From contig CAKUBI010000002.1 of assembly GCA_934636865.1 (NCBI GenBank), forward strand, positions 84,650 to 148,649: DNA of 64,000 nt, written 5' to 3'. Below the pieces are notes generated by a model. That model was not told where the DNA came from and searched no databases. It saw nothing but the letters and a program-made list of their open reading frames with translations. Both the position numbers and the translations under genes were made by a program. Of the stretch, positions 11,127 to 21,440 are shown one piece after another. How positions within the stretch are numbered: the stretch's first letter is position 1; every line of letters begins with the position of its first letter. The DNA comes from an uncultured Oscillospiraceae bacterium. Its GTDB lineage: Bacteria; Bacillota; Clostridia; Oscillospirales; Oscillospiraceae.

Positions 11127-11951
11127 ATGAACATTTCGCAGGTCTATGCAGTCTATTTCAGCGCTACCGGCAACACGAGAAAGGTGACCACCACGCTTGC
11201 CAACGCCCTTGCCGTCAGCTTTGAGGTCCCGCTTGAGGTGCGTGACTTCACGCTGCCCGCCGCGCGTGAGGAAAGGTATGAGTTCGCCGAGGGCGACCTT
11301 GTGATCTTCGGCATGCCGACCTACGCGGGAAAGCTGCCGAACAAGCTGCTCGACTTTGTGAAGTCCGGCTTCGCCGGAAACGGCGCGCTGGCTGTGCCGG
11401 TCGTGACGTTCGGCAACCGCAACTTCGACAATTCCCTGGCTGAGCTCTGCGCCTGCCTGGAAGCGGACGGCTTCCACACCATCGGCGCAGGCGCGTTTGC
11501 CTGCCGCCATGCCTTTACCGACGCGCTGGCCGCCGGCCGTCCCGACTCCGACGACATGGCGGAGCTTGCCAAGCTTGGCTCGGCGGTCGTGGGCCGCATC
11601 GTGCGGATGACGCAGTATCCCGCGCCCGTCACCGTGGACGGCGACGCTGACGCGCCGTACTACCGCCCGCTGGGCCTCGACGGCGAGCCGAAGGTCTTTC
11701 TGAAGGCGAAGCCTAAGACCGACATGGAAAAGTGCATCCACTGCGGTGTGTGCGCCTCCCTCTGTCCGATGGGCTCGATCAATCCGGACGACGTCAGCGA
11801 GGTCGCGGGCGTCTGCATCAAGTGCCATTCCTGCGTGCGCAGCTGCCCGATGGGCGCGAAGTACTTCGACGATCCCGCGTTCCTGTCGCACCGCGCGATG
11901 CTCGAGCGTGACTATACGCGCAGGGCGGAGGATAAAATCTTTACAGCGTAA
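11127..11951 (+). CDS. EFR1 family flavodoxin/ferredoxin fusion
   Basis: Electron-transfer protein of 274 residues. The N-terminal flavodoxin-like domain shows the FMN-phosphate loop motif SATGNTRK near residues 12-19. The C-terminal part carries two 4Fe-4S motifs, CIHCGVCASLCP near residue 203 and CIKCHSCVRSCP near residue 232. This is the architecture annotated as EFR1 in Clostridia; its redox partner is unknown. An AAGGAG site precedes the start. The gene ends just before a long perfect hairpin at 11990. Confidence 0.88.
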   Translation: MNISQVYAVYFSATGNTRKVTTTLANALAVSFEVPLEVRDFTLPAAREERYEFAEGDLVIFGMPTYAGKLPNKLLDFVKSGFAGNGALAVPVVTFGNRNFDNSLAELCACLEADGFHTIGAGAFACRHAFTDALAAGRPDSDDMAELAKLGSAVVGRIVRMTQYPAPVTVDGDADAPYYRPLGLDGEPKVFLKAKPKTDMEKCIHCGVCASLCPMGSINPDDVSEVAGVCIKCHSCVRSCPMGAKYFDDPAFLSHRAMLERDYTRRAEDKIFTA

Positions 11952-11989
11952 GCGGTATTTGGTGAGCGGTAGTTGGTAAGTGGTATTTC

Positions 11990-12032
11990 AAGGAAAGGCC
12001 CTGCCCGGCGATGCCGGGCAGGGCCTTTCCTT
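11990..12032. terminator. 20-bp perfect inverted repeat, likely terminator between convergent genes
   Basis: Two perfect 20-base arms (11990-12009 and 12013-12032) with a 3-base loop, GC-rich inside and AAGGAAAGG at the ends. It separates the EFR1 gene from the convergent GNAT gene. There is no long T tract, so it may work by stem strength or be a repeat element; the 38 bases just before it contain a degenerate GGTA/GTGG repeat. Confidence 0.6.
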
Positions 12033-12044
12033 ATGTTACTACGA

Positions 12045-12973
12045 TCAACTGAGGTGGGCAAAGGTCGTGCCGAGGTTTTCAGTGAAGCCCAACGCACGGT
12101 ACATGCTCTCATCGCACGGAGCGCAGGTGACAGTGAGACTGACAAGGTGATTTGCCTTACAGTATTCCTGCGCCGCGGACATGAGCTGCCGCGCGGCGCC
12201 ATGCCTCCGAAATGCGGGTTCAACGAAAAAATCCTCGAAAATAGCGACATCCGCGCAGTCAAACGTCGAAAATGCGCGGCTGACGCTGCACATCCCGATC
12301 ATGCGGGTCCTGCGGTAAGCGGCGAAGAAGGTGATCCTGCCGTCCTGAATCGCATGCAGAAGCTGCGCCTGCTTTGCTTCGTCGAGCGGCGTTTCGCCGA
12401 TCTCGGCGAGATAGCCGTTTTCGAGCTTCAAAAGCTGCCAGTTGTCCGCGCCGGGGAGAAATTGGCGGACGGTGATGGGAGCGGCTTCCTCCGGCGGGCG
12501 CAGCATCAGAGTTTCACCCCACTCGTCGCGGCCGTTCGGCTGAAAGCCGAGCCGTCCCCAAAAGCGCGGCGCTGGCTTGTGCCGCAGTTGAGCTCGAAAT
12601 ACTGCGCGCCGCGCGCCTGTGCCCAGTCGAGCAGCGCTTCGCCGCAGGCATGGCCCGTGCCGCCGCGGAATTCCGGGTAGACGCAGAATTCCATAATAAA
12701 GCACTTGCCGTCTTCGGTTTCATAAATGGCCGGCATGGCAAAGCCGATCTCCCGCCCGCCGCGCTCGAAAAAAAGAAAGTGCAGACGGTCGGTCTTGCGC
12801 CCGTGCAGGGCTTTGAGCTGCGCAAGGTACGGCTCGCTAAGAAAATAGGCGAGGTCCTCGCCCTGCTCCGCCGCGGGAAAAATATCGCGCCGGTGGTAGG
12901 CGTGCAGCTCCGTGAAAAAATGCGCGGTGTCGCTGTCCGTGACGGCGTCACGGACGATGATGGTCTGGTCCAT
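12045..12973 (-). pseudogene. Tandem GNAT N-acetyltransferase, one-base frameshift
   Basis: Two GNAT (acetyl-CoA-dependent N-acetyltransferase) domains encoded in two frames. The first part starts MDQTIIVRDAV at 12973 behind a GGAGGA site and shows acetyl-CoA-binding motif A as EFCVYPEFRGGTGHA. It runs out of frame after ELNCGTSQRRAF. The second part resumes in the other frame with FWGRLGFQPNGRDEWGE and contains a second motif A, FVEPAFRRHGAARQLM, ending at 12045. Adding a single T to the TTTT run (plus-strand AAAA at 12560-12563) joins them as QRRAFWGRLGF, the standard end of a GNAT domain. So this is either a recent single-base deletion, phase variation in a short homopolymer, or an assembly error. 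The intact protein would be about 309 residues. Substrate unknown. Expression looks attenuator-controlled (leader peptide at 13004-13042). Confidence 0.8.
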
Positions 12974-12989
12974 TATGTTCCTCCAAAGC

Positions 12990-13024
12990 AAAAATTCGGA
13001 GGGTCAGGAAGCGTGGACCCTCCG
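12990..13024 (-). terminator. Attenuator-type intrinsic terminator ahead of the GNAT gene
   Basis: On the minus strand, CGGAGGGTC (13024-13016) pairs perfectly with GACCCTCCG (13005-12997) across a 10-base loop, followed by AATTTTTG. The stem lies between the leader peptide and the GNAT ribosome binding site, in the 5' untranslated region of that gene, and its 5' arm is codons 7-9 of the leader peptide. Confidence 0.7.
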
Positions 13025-13042
13025 TACACGTTGCGTCTTCAT
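13004..13042 (-). CDS. Leader peptide MKTQRVRRVHAS, putative attenuation uORF
   Basis: A 12-codon reading frame with its own AAAGGA ribosome binding site 9 bases upstream of the ATG. Codons 7-9 form the 5' arm of the downstream terminator, and the TGA stop falls at the start of the 3' arm. Three of twelve residues are Arg (codons CGT, CGG, AGG at positions 5, 7 and 8), including an Arg-Val-Arg, which fits the +X+ motif known from macrolide-dependent stalling peptides such as ErmDL. A ribosome held at codons 6-7 would cover the 5' arm and let RNA polymerase read into the GNAT gene. The layout is seen; the inducer and function are inferred. Confidence 0.55.
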   Translation of the reverse strand: MKTQRVRRVHAS

Positions 13043-13201
13043 AAGAATCAGTCCTTTCTTTCCGGATTTGCCGCGGCGGGGCAAAACAGATCGCCCGTCG
13101 GGCGGCAGATCCAGCATAGCATATTTTTGGGCGGAAGGGAAGCACCTGCCCGGGTTTGCGCATAAACTGAAACGAAAAAGCTTTCGATGGGAGGAAACGA
13201 T

Positions 13202-14269
13202 ATGAAACCGGTATCCTTTTTCCTCGGCGCAAACAGCGGCGAGGGCTTTTACTCGCTGTATGACCAGCTGCTCTCCGGGCGGTTCGACGATCTGATGATC
13301 TTGAAGGGCGGCCCGGGCTGCGGCAAATCGACCTTCATGCGCCGCATGGGCGCGGCGGTGGAGCGCACGGGCGAGCGCGTGGCATACATCCACTGCTCCG
13401 GCGACCCGGACTCGCTCGACGGCGCGGTCTTTCTGGACCGCAGGGCCGCCATCGTGGACGGCACCAGTCCGCACGTGCTCGAGCCGACCTATACTGTTGC
13501 GTGCGAGCGCTATGTCGATCTGACGCGATTTTACGACGTGGCGCAGACCAAGGCGCGGCGCGCGGAGATCGTCGCGCTGAGCGACGAGTACCGCGCGCAC
13601 TATCGCGACGCCTATCGCGCGCTGCGCGCGATGGACGAGGTCGCGTGCGAGCGCCGCACGGCGCTGCACGCGCAGATGGATTTTGCAAAGCTCCGCCGAC
13701 GCGTGGACGCGATCCTTGCGCGCGAGCTGCGCGCCGACGGGCAGGGGAGCGGGCGCGTGGACCGCGCCTTCCTCGGCGGGCTGACGCACCGCGGCGATAT
13801 CTGCTGCTTCGATACGGCGGAAGCGCTCTGCCCGCGCATCTATGCGCTGAGCGACAGCGCGGGCCTCGGCGCGCAGGCACTGCGGGCCGTCTGCGAAGCG
13901 GCGGCGGAAAAGCGCTTCGACGTGCTCGCCTGTCCGGACCCGGACCGTCCGCGCGAGCTGCAGCATGTGCTGATCCCGGAGCGCGGTCTTGCGTTCATCA
14001 CGACGAACGCGCGCATTCCGTATGAGGGGAAGCCCTGCCGCCGTCTGCGGCTCGACGCGATGGCGGAGGGAGCGCTCACGCGCACGCAGAAAACGAAGCT
14101 GCGCTTTGCCAGAAGGGTAGAAGCTTCGCTGCGGGAGGAGGCCGTTTCGGCGCTTGCGAGCGCCAAGCGCGCACACGACGCGCTGGAGAACGCGTATCAC
14201 CCCTGCGTGGATTTTGACGGCGTGACGGCGCTTGCAGACGAAGAAATCGCAAGGCTTTTAAAGAAGTAA
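13202..14269 (+). CDS. P-loop ATPase, PRK06851-like
   Basis: 355 residues starting MKPVSFFLGANSGEGFYSLY, with Walker A GGPGCGKST near residues 38-46. The overall pattern matches a family of Clostridial ATPases labelled PRK06851, whose cellular role is not established. The ATG at 13202 has GGAGG 7 bases upstream, favouring it over an in-frame ATG at 13187. Codon use is strongly GC-rich like its neighbours. It faces away from the GNAT gene and converges on clpB, with a bidirectional hairpin between the two. Confidence 0.75.
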   Translation: MKPVSFFLGANSGEGFYSLYDQLLSGRFDDLMILKGGPGCGKSTFMRRMGAAVERTGERVAYIHCSGDPDSLDGAVFLDRRAAIVDGTSPHVLEPTYTVACERYVDLTRFYDVAQTKARRAEIVALSDEYRAHYRDAYRALRAMDEVACERRTALHAQMDFAKLRRRVDAILARELRADGQGSGRVDRAFLGGLTHRGDICCFDTAEALCPRIYALSDSAGLGAQALRAVCEAAAEKRFDVLACPDPDRPRELQHVLIPERGLAFITTNARIPYEGKPCRRLRLDAMAEGALTRTQKTKLRFARRVEASLREEAVSALASAKRAHDALENAYHPCVDFDGVTALADEEIARLLKK

Positions 14270-14280
14270 TACTTGACAGA

Positions 14281-14308
14281 GAAAAGCCGCCCTCTCGGGC
14301 GGCTTTTC
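14281..14308. terminator. Bidirectional terminator between ATPase gene and clpB
   Basis: GAAAAGCCGCCC and GGGCGGCTTTTC form a perfect 12-base stem with a TCTC loop. A and T runs on the two sides let it serve both convergent genes. Confidence 0.85.
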
Positions 14309-14316
14309 GCGCGTAT

Positions 14317-16908
<2,592 letters not shown>

Positions 16909-16948
16909 TCAAGTTCACCTCAAATTCGTGTTTTTTACAATTGTGTTA

Positions 16949-17599
16949 TCAGATGAGCAGTGCCCGGGATCTCAGGTCGCCGCGGTAGGCCAGCTCCACA
17001 TCGCTTGCCGAAAGCGAGCCGTCGAGATAGCCCTTGAGCAGCCGGTCGAAGAGCTGAACATAGGCGCTGATCGCGCCGGCTACATCGTCCGCCGTGAGCG
17101 CCTTGCCGTGCGGCATGGCGAGGGGACGGACGAATCTCCCGTCGTAAAGCGAGCAGGCGATGGAGCTGCCGAGGAGCGGGGCGAGGCACTTGTCCTCGAT
17201 CTGCACCCACAGGCGGAAAAAGTCCGTCATCGCGGAGATGAGCGACGCCGACTGCGTGCGGAACACGACGTTCAGCGTGCCCATCGTCTGCCCATTGCCG
17301 CCGCTTAAGTCGACCTCGTACTTGACCGTGGGGCGGTACTTGTAGCTCAGGCTCGATTTGAGCGACATGGTGGACGAGCCGGGGGCGAAGAACGGCACCA
17401 GCTCGCGCGTGGGCGTCATGAGCTCTTCGATGGCTTCGAAGATGTCGTTCCAGCGGCGCTCGGGCGTCGGCACGGAGACATATTCGGCAAGGATACGGTT
17501 CACGAGCGCGGAGCGGTTCGTGCCCATGCGGTGCGCCAGCGCATCGACCTCGCGCACGACATCGTCTGACAGCGTCAGGCTGTATAGATTTTTCTTCAT
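16949..17599 (-). CDS. Ribbon-helix-helix (CopG-like) protein, unknown target
   Basis: 216 residues starting MKKNLYSLTLSDDVV at an ATG with GGAGGC 6 bases upstream; an in-frame start further up lacks a site. Residues 5-42 fit a ribbon-helix-helix DNA-binding fold (beta strand, then VVREVDALAHRMGTNRSALVNR-type helices, MGTNRSA being the typical turn). The remaining 170 residues form a mixed alpha/beta domain I do not recognise, much longer than classic antitoxin-type RHH proteins. It has a strong promoter and sits directly upstream of clpB, suggesting it regulates or is regulated with that gene. Function inferred only. Confidence 0.7.
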   Translation of the reverse strand: MKKNLYSLTLSDDVVREVDALAHRMGTNRSALVNRILAEYVSVPTPERRWNDIFEAIEELMTPTRELVPFFAPGSSTMSLKSSLSYKYRPTVKYEVDLSGGNGQTMGTLNVVFRTQSASLISAMTDFFRLWVQIEDKCLAPLLGSSIACSLYDGRFVRPLAMPHGKALTADDVAGAISAYVQLFDRLLKGYLDGSLSASDVELAYRGDLRSRALLI

Positions 17600-17636
17600 T
17601 CTGCGCCTCCCTGGGTTCTTTTTCTTTCTGGATGCT

Positions 17637-17664
17637 ATCATAGCACGGTTTCAAAACTTGTCAA
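17637..17664 (-). promoter_or_regulatory. Strong sigma-A promoter for the RHH-clpB unit
   Basis: On the minus strand, TTGACA (17664-17659) and TATGAT (17642-17637) with a 16-base spacer. AT-rich DNA lies upstream. Confidence 0.7.
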
Positions 17665-17723
17665 TAGTTTTATATAAATATTTTAGCGAGTTATATGCAG
17701 ATTTACACGGAGTTCATATTTAT

Positions 17724-17774
17724 AAAAAAGGAAGGAAGGGCGCGCACAGCGATGATCGCCGTGCGTGCCCTTCC
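17724..17774 (-). terminator. Terminator of the sodium symporter gene
   Basis: GGAAGGGC... (17734-17747) pairs with GTGCGTGCCCTTCC (17761-17774) with one G-T pair, and GCGAT/ATCGC extends the stem. On the minus strand it is followed by TTCCTTTTTTAT, as expected for a gene read leftward. Confidence 0.8.
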
Positions 17775-17800
17775 TGTGATGAGAGATGGAGAGATCGTAA

Positions 17801-19156
17801 TTACAGCAGGCCCTGCAGCAGGATGATGACGATCAGGATCGGCAGCACCCACTGGAAATAGGGCTTGAGCTTGGGGGAGAGCTTGATGCCCGTGCCCTTG
17901 TTGGCCTCGGCAAGATACCTGTCAAAGCCCCAGCCCCACTTGGTCACGCAGAAGAGCAGGTACACGAGCGAGCCGATGGGCAGCAGCAGGTTGCTCACGA
18001 GGAAATCCTCGGTGTCGAGCACGTCCTTGCCGGGCAGGGGATGGAAATTGCTCCAGATGTTATAGCCGAACACGCAGGGAAGGCTCAAAAGCATCAGCAG
18101 CGCGCCGTTGACGAGCACGGCCTTTCTGCGGCTCCAGCCAAACGTGTCCATGCAGACGGCAAGGATGTTTTCAAACACGGCCAGCACCGTGGACATGCTC
18201 GCGAACATCATGAACAGGAAGAACAGCGCGCCCCAGAAGCGGCTGCCCGCCATGTTGACGAACACCTGCGGCAGCGTGACGAACAGCAGCGACGGGCCGT
18301 TGTCCGGCGCGACGCCATAGGAGAAGCACGCGGGGAAGATGATGGTGCCGGCCATGAGCGCGACGAAGGTGTCGAGCGCGCAGATGCGGATGGATTCCCC
18401 GGCGAGGGTGTGATCGTCGGACATATAGCTGCCGAAGATCTCCATCGCCGCGATGCCGAGGGAGAGCGTGAAGAACGCCTGATTCATCGCGTCGGTGATG
18501 AGGCTGCGCAGGCCGTTTTCACGGATGGAGTCGAGCGAGGGGAGCAGGTAGAACTTCATGCCCTCCGCCGCGCCGGAAAGCGTCAGGCTGTGCACGGCGA
18601 GCACGAGAATAAGGATCAGCAGCGCGATCATCATGACCTTGGATACGCGCTCAAGGCCCTTCTGCAGACCGAACGAGCAGACGGCAAAGCCGACGATGAC
18701 GATGGCGACGGCCAGAATGCCCATCTCCACGGGATCTGCCAGAAGCTCGCCGAACACGGCGGAGGCCTCCTCCGCGGGCATGCCGGAGTAGAATTTGCCG
18801 GTCAGAAAGCGGCCGAAGTAGCTCACCATCCAGCCGGAAACGGTCGTATAGTACATCATGAGAAGGTAGCAGCCAATCAGGCAGAACCAGCCGTGGATGT
18901 GCCATTTGGACCTGGGCTTTTCAAGCGTCTTATAGGAAAGAATGGCGCTCTTGCGGCTTGCACGGCCGACGGCAAGCTCCATCGTCAGCACGGGCACGCC
19001 CATGATGAGCAGGCACAGAATGTAGAAGAGGACAAAATAGCCGCCGCCGTTTTTGCCCGTCACATAGGGGAAGCGCCAGACATTGCCGATGCCGATGGCG
19101 CAGCCCGCGCTGACGAGCAGGAAGCCCAGCCGGGAGCGGAACGATTCGCGTTTCAT
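17801..19156 (-). CDS. Neurotransmitter:sodium symporter (NSS/SNF) family transporter
   Basis: Sodium-coupled importer of amino acids or related amines at the cytoplasmic membrane (LeuT fold). 451 residues from MKRESFRSRLGF, about 11-12 hydrophobic segments. The unwound TM1 motif GCAIGIGNVWRFPY (residues 18-31), which binds substrate and sodium in known members, is intact. ATG at 19156 has a GAGG site; a GTG five codons upstream is less likely. It is transcribed divergently from a LysR-type gene, so substrate-responsive control by that regulator is likely. Substrate cannot be told from the sequence. Confidence 0.92.
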   Translation of the reverse strand: MKRESFRSRLGFLLVSAGCAIGIGNVWRFPYVTGKNGGGYFVLFYILCLLIMGVPVLTMELAVGRASRKSAILSYKTLEKPRSKWHIHGWFCLIGCYLLMMYYTTVSGWMVSYFGRFLTGKFYSGMPAEEASAVFGELLADPVEMGILAVAIVIVGFAVCSFGLQKGLERVSKVMMIALLILILVLAVHSLTLSGAAEGMKFYLLPSLDSIRENGLRSLITDAMNQAFFTLSLGIAAMEIFGSYMSDDHTLAGESIRICALDTFVALMAGTIIFPACFSYGVAPDNGPSLLFVTLPQVFVNMAGSRFWGALFFLFMMFASMSTVLAVFENILAVCMDTFGWSRRKAVLVNGALLMLLSLPCVFGYNIWSNFHPLPGKDVLDTEDFLVSNLLLPIGSLVYLLFCVTKWGWGFDRYLAEANKGTGIKLSPKLKPYFQWVLPILIVIILLQGLL

Positions 19157-19199
19157 GTTGAAATACCTCACTTATGAAAGAATTGTGAATGATACGCTT

Positions 19200-19228
19200 A
19201 TCTTACCGCGCAAAGAAGGGGTTTACAA
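19200..19228 (-). promoter_or_regulatory. Predicted promoter of the NSS transporter
   Basis: Minus strand TTGTAA (19228-19223), 17-base spacer, TAAGAT (19205-19200). The -35 region overlaps a possible plus-strand -35 for the LysR gene (TTTACA at 19222-19227), so the divergent promoters are back to back. Confidence 0.5.
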
Positions 19229-19249
19229 GAGCGGTTCCTTGATGATAAA

Positions 19250-19264
19250 ATAAGAAAAACTTAT
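19250..19264. promoter_or_regulatory. Possible LysR operator (dyad ATAAG-N5-CTTAT)
   Basis: A 15-base dyad symmetric element that fits the T-N11-A pattern of LysR-type binding sites, located 21 bases before the LysR start and about 45 bases upstream of the transporter -10. Confidence 0.4.
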
Positions 19265-19284
19265 GTTTTGCGGGAGAAGTATTT

Positions 19285-20193
19285 ATGAATCGCAATCAGC
19301 TGAGATATTTTGTCGCCGCGGCCGAGCATTTGAGCTTCACCAGAGCGGCGGAGCAGTACTACATTTCGCAGACGGCGGTGACGCAGCAGATCCGCCTGCT
19401 CGAGCAGACGCTCGGCTGCGAGCTCTTCGACCGCAGCACGCGCCCGGTGAGCCTGACAAGCGCGGGCAAGGCCTTCCTTCAGGATGCCAAGGCGATTTTG
19501 GAGCGCATGAGCCGCGCGCAGGAGCGCGTGCACGACGCGGCCACAGGCCTGACCGGCACGCTGCGTGTGGGCTACGTGCGCGGCTACGAGCGCAGCGACC
19601 TCTCGGTGCTGATGCGCCACTTCCACCAGAAAAACAGCAACGTGCTCATTTCCTTTTACCGCTGTTCGACCGACGTGCTGGCCGCGGGGCTGCTGCATCA
19701 GGAATACGACATCGTCTTTACCTGGGACTCGACGAACCTGCGCACGCAGGAGGGCGTCGCGTTTCAGACGGTCGAAAAGGCGCGGCTCGTCGTTGCGCTC
19801 TACGCGGGCCATCCGCTCGCGCAGCGGCGGCAGCTCACGCGGCAGGAGCTGCGCGGGGAGAACATTTTATATATGTCGCCCGACGCCGCGCCAGACTCCT
19901 TCGGCGACGCGTTTTTCATGCAGCGCTATGTGGAGGCGGGCTACAAGCCGAATATCCTCTTCCGCTCGGCGGACACGGAGAGCATTCTGATGATGGTCGC
20001 GGCGGAGGAGGGCATCTCGCTCCTGCCCGACTACTGTACCGACCGGCTCTACAACGCCGACAACCTCGTCTTTGTCCCGCTCGCGGGCGAGGGGGAGGAG
20101 GAAGAGATCATCGCCGCCTGGCAGACAGGCAACGCAAACCCCGCGCTGGGCCGGTTCCTGACGGAGCTCAATCAAAAAGACCCGCCTTACTAA
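19285..20193 (+). CDS. LysR family transcriptional regulator
   Basis: 302 residues, standard LysR length. The N-terminal winged helix-turn-helix (residues 1-60, MNRNQLRYFVAAAEHLSFTR then AAEQYYISQTAVTQQIRLLE) is followed by a periplasmic-binding-protein-like effector domain (about 90-295). A GGGAGAAG site precedes the ATG. It is divergent from the NSS transporter with a dyad in the shared intergenic region, the usual layout for a LysR protein that controls its neighbour. The effector is unknown. Confidence 0.93.
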   Translation: MNRNQLRYFVAAAEHLSFTRAAEQYYISQTAVTQQIRLLEQTLGCELFDRSTRPVSLTSAGKAFLQDAKAILERMSRAQERVHDAATGLTGTLRVGYVRGYERSDLSVLMRHFHQKNSNVLISFYRCSTDVLAAGLLHQEYDIVFTWDSTNLRTQEGVAFQTVEKARLVVALYAGHPLAQRRQLTRQELRGENILYMSPDAAPDSFGDAFFMQRYVEAGYKPNILFRSADTESILMMVAAEEGISLLPDYCTDRLYNADNLVFVPLAGEGEEEEIIAAWQTGNANPALGRFLTELNQKDPPY

Positions 20194-20206
20194 GGCGGGC
20201 CTTTTC
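20174..20206. terminator. Terminator between LysR gene and bioA
   Basis: GACCCGCCTT and AAGGCGGGCC form the stem around ACT, with T and A runs outside. It overlaps the end of the LysR coding region and may serve both convergent units. Confidence 0.75.
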
Positions 20207-20231
20207 TGCTGCTCCTGCCGCGGAGAGGGGG

Positions 20232-21440
20232 TCATCCGCGGCGGAACCAGTCTTTCATGACGGTGAAGATCTGCACCAGCTCGTCCTCTTCGATGACGTA
20301 GGGGACCATGGAGTACATATAGCGCAGGAACGGGCGGCTGAATACGCCGCGTTCGTAGGCGTACTGCTGGAAGCCCTCCAGCGTTTTGGAATCATGGACC
20401 TCCACGCAGGTACAGCCGCCCATTACGCGCACCTCCTTGATGCGCTCGTCGGAAAAGCCCAGCATTTCGCGCCGGGAGATCTCCTCGATGCGCCTGATCT
20501 TTTCCATGTAGTTCTCGCGCTCGAAGATCTCGATGCCCTTGAGCGCGGCGGCGCAGGCGAGGGCATTGCCCATGAACGTGGGACCGTGCATCAGCGCGTG
20601 GCGGTCATTGTCGCTGTAGAAGCCGCGAAAGACCTTCTCGTTGGCGACCGTCACCGCGTGCCCAATGTAGCCGCCGGTGAGCGCCTTGCCGAGCACCAGA
20701 ATATCCGGCAGGACCAGATCGGCAACAAAGCGGCTGCCCGTCCGCCCAAAGCCGGTGGCGACCTCGTCGAAGATCAGCAGTACGCCGTACTCGTCGCACA
20801 GCTCGCGGGCACGCTTCAAAAACGAGATGTCGTACATCCGCATGCCGCCCGCGCCCTGCAGCAGCGGCTCGACGATGAAGCAGTTGAGCTTGTCGTGATA
20901 GCGGGCGAAGGCCTCCTCCAGCGCGGGGATCTCGGTCGGGATATGGACGACGCCCTCTTTTTTGTCGAAGGCAAAGTGATAGTCCTCGTCGTCGCCGACC
21001 TCCATCGCCTTGAAGGTGTCGCCGTGGTAGGCGTGCTCGAGCGCGAGGATCAGCGTGCGCTTTTTCATCTCCGGGTGATCGTCGCACCGGTTGGTGCTGT
21101 ATTGCAGCGCCATTTTGAGGGCGACCTCGACGGCCACGCTGCCGGAATCGGAAAAGAAGCAGTAGTTCAGATCGCCCGGCAGGAATTCTTCCAGCTTGGC
21201 TGACAGCTTTTCGACCGGATCGTGGGTGAGCCCGCCCAGCATGACGTGGCAGAAATTTGCGGCCTGCTCCTGAATGGCGGCGGTCAGCTCGGGGTGCTGA
21301 TAGCCGTGGATCATGCACCACCAGGAGGAGACGGAATCGATCAGCTCCTGATCCTCGGTGTAAAGATGGACGCCCTTGGCCCGGACGATCTTATAGGGCG
21401 CCTTCATGGTTTTCATCTGCTCATACGGATACCAGATCAT
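20232..21440 (-). CDS. bioA: Adenosylmethionine-8-amino-7-oxononanoate aminotransferase
   Basis: PLP enzyme that converts KAPA to DAPA in biotin synthesis using SAM as amino donor. 402 residues. Starts MIWYPYEQMKTM (family-typical W-P-Y-Q), contains FDEVATGFGRTG (residues 224-235) and the PLP lysine in LGKALTGGY (K252). Last gene of the bioY-B-D-A operon; its start overlaps the bioD stop by 4 bases (ATGA). Somewhat shorter than the E. coli enzyme but all core motifs are present. Confidence 0.95.
   Translation of the reverse strand: MIWYPYEQMKTMKAPYKIVRAKGVHLYTEDQELIDSVSSWWCMIHGYQHPELTAAIQEQAANFCHVMLGGLTHDPVEKLSAKLEEFLPGDLNYCFFSDSGSVAVEVALKMALQYSTNRCDDHPEMKKRTLILALEHAYHGDTFKAMEVGDDEDYHFAFDKKEGVVHIPTEIPALEEAFARYHDKLNCFIVEPLLQGAGGMRMYDISFLKRARELCDEYGVLLIFDEVATGFGRTGSRFVADLVLPDILVLGKALTGGYIGHAVTVANEKVFRGFYSDNDRHALMHGPTFMGNALACAAALKGIEIFERENYMEKIRRIEEISRREMLGFSDERIKEVRVMGGCTCVEVHDSKTLEGFQQYAYERGVFSRPFLRYMYSMVPYVIEEDELVQIFTVMKDWFRRG

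Noticed and set aside
19263..21203. 646-codon plus-strand frame spanning the LysR gene and the antisense of bioA
   Set aside because: It crosses a terminator and two real genes in other frames; composition is of shadow type.
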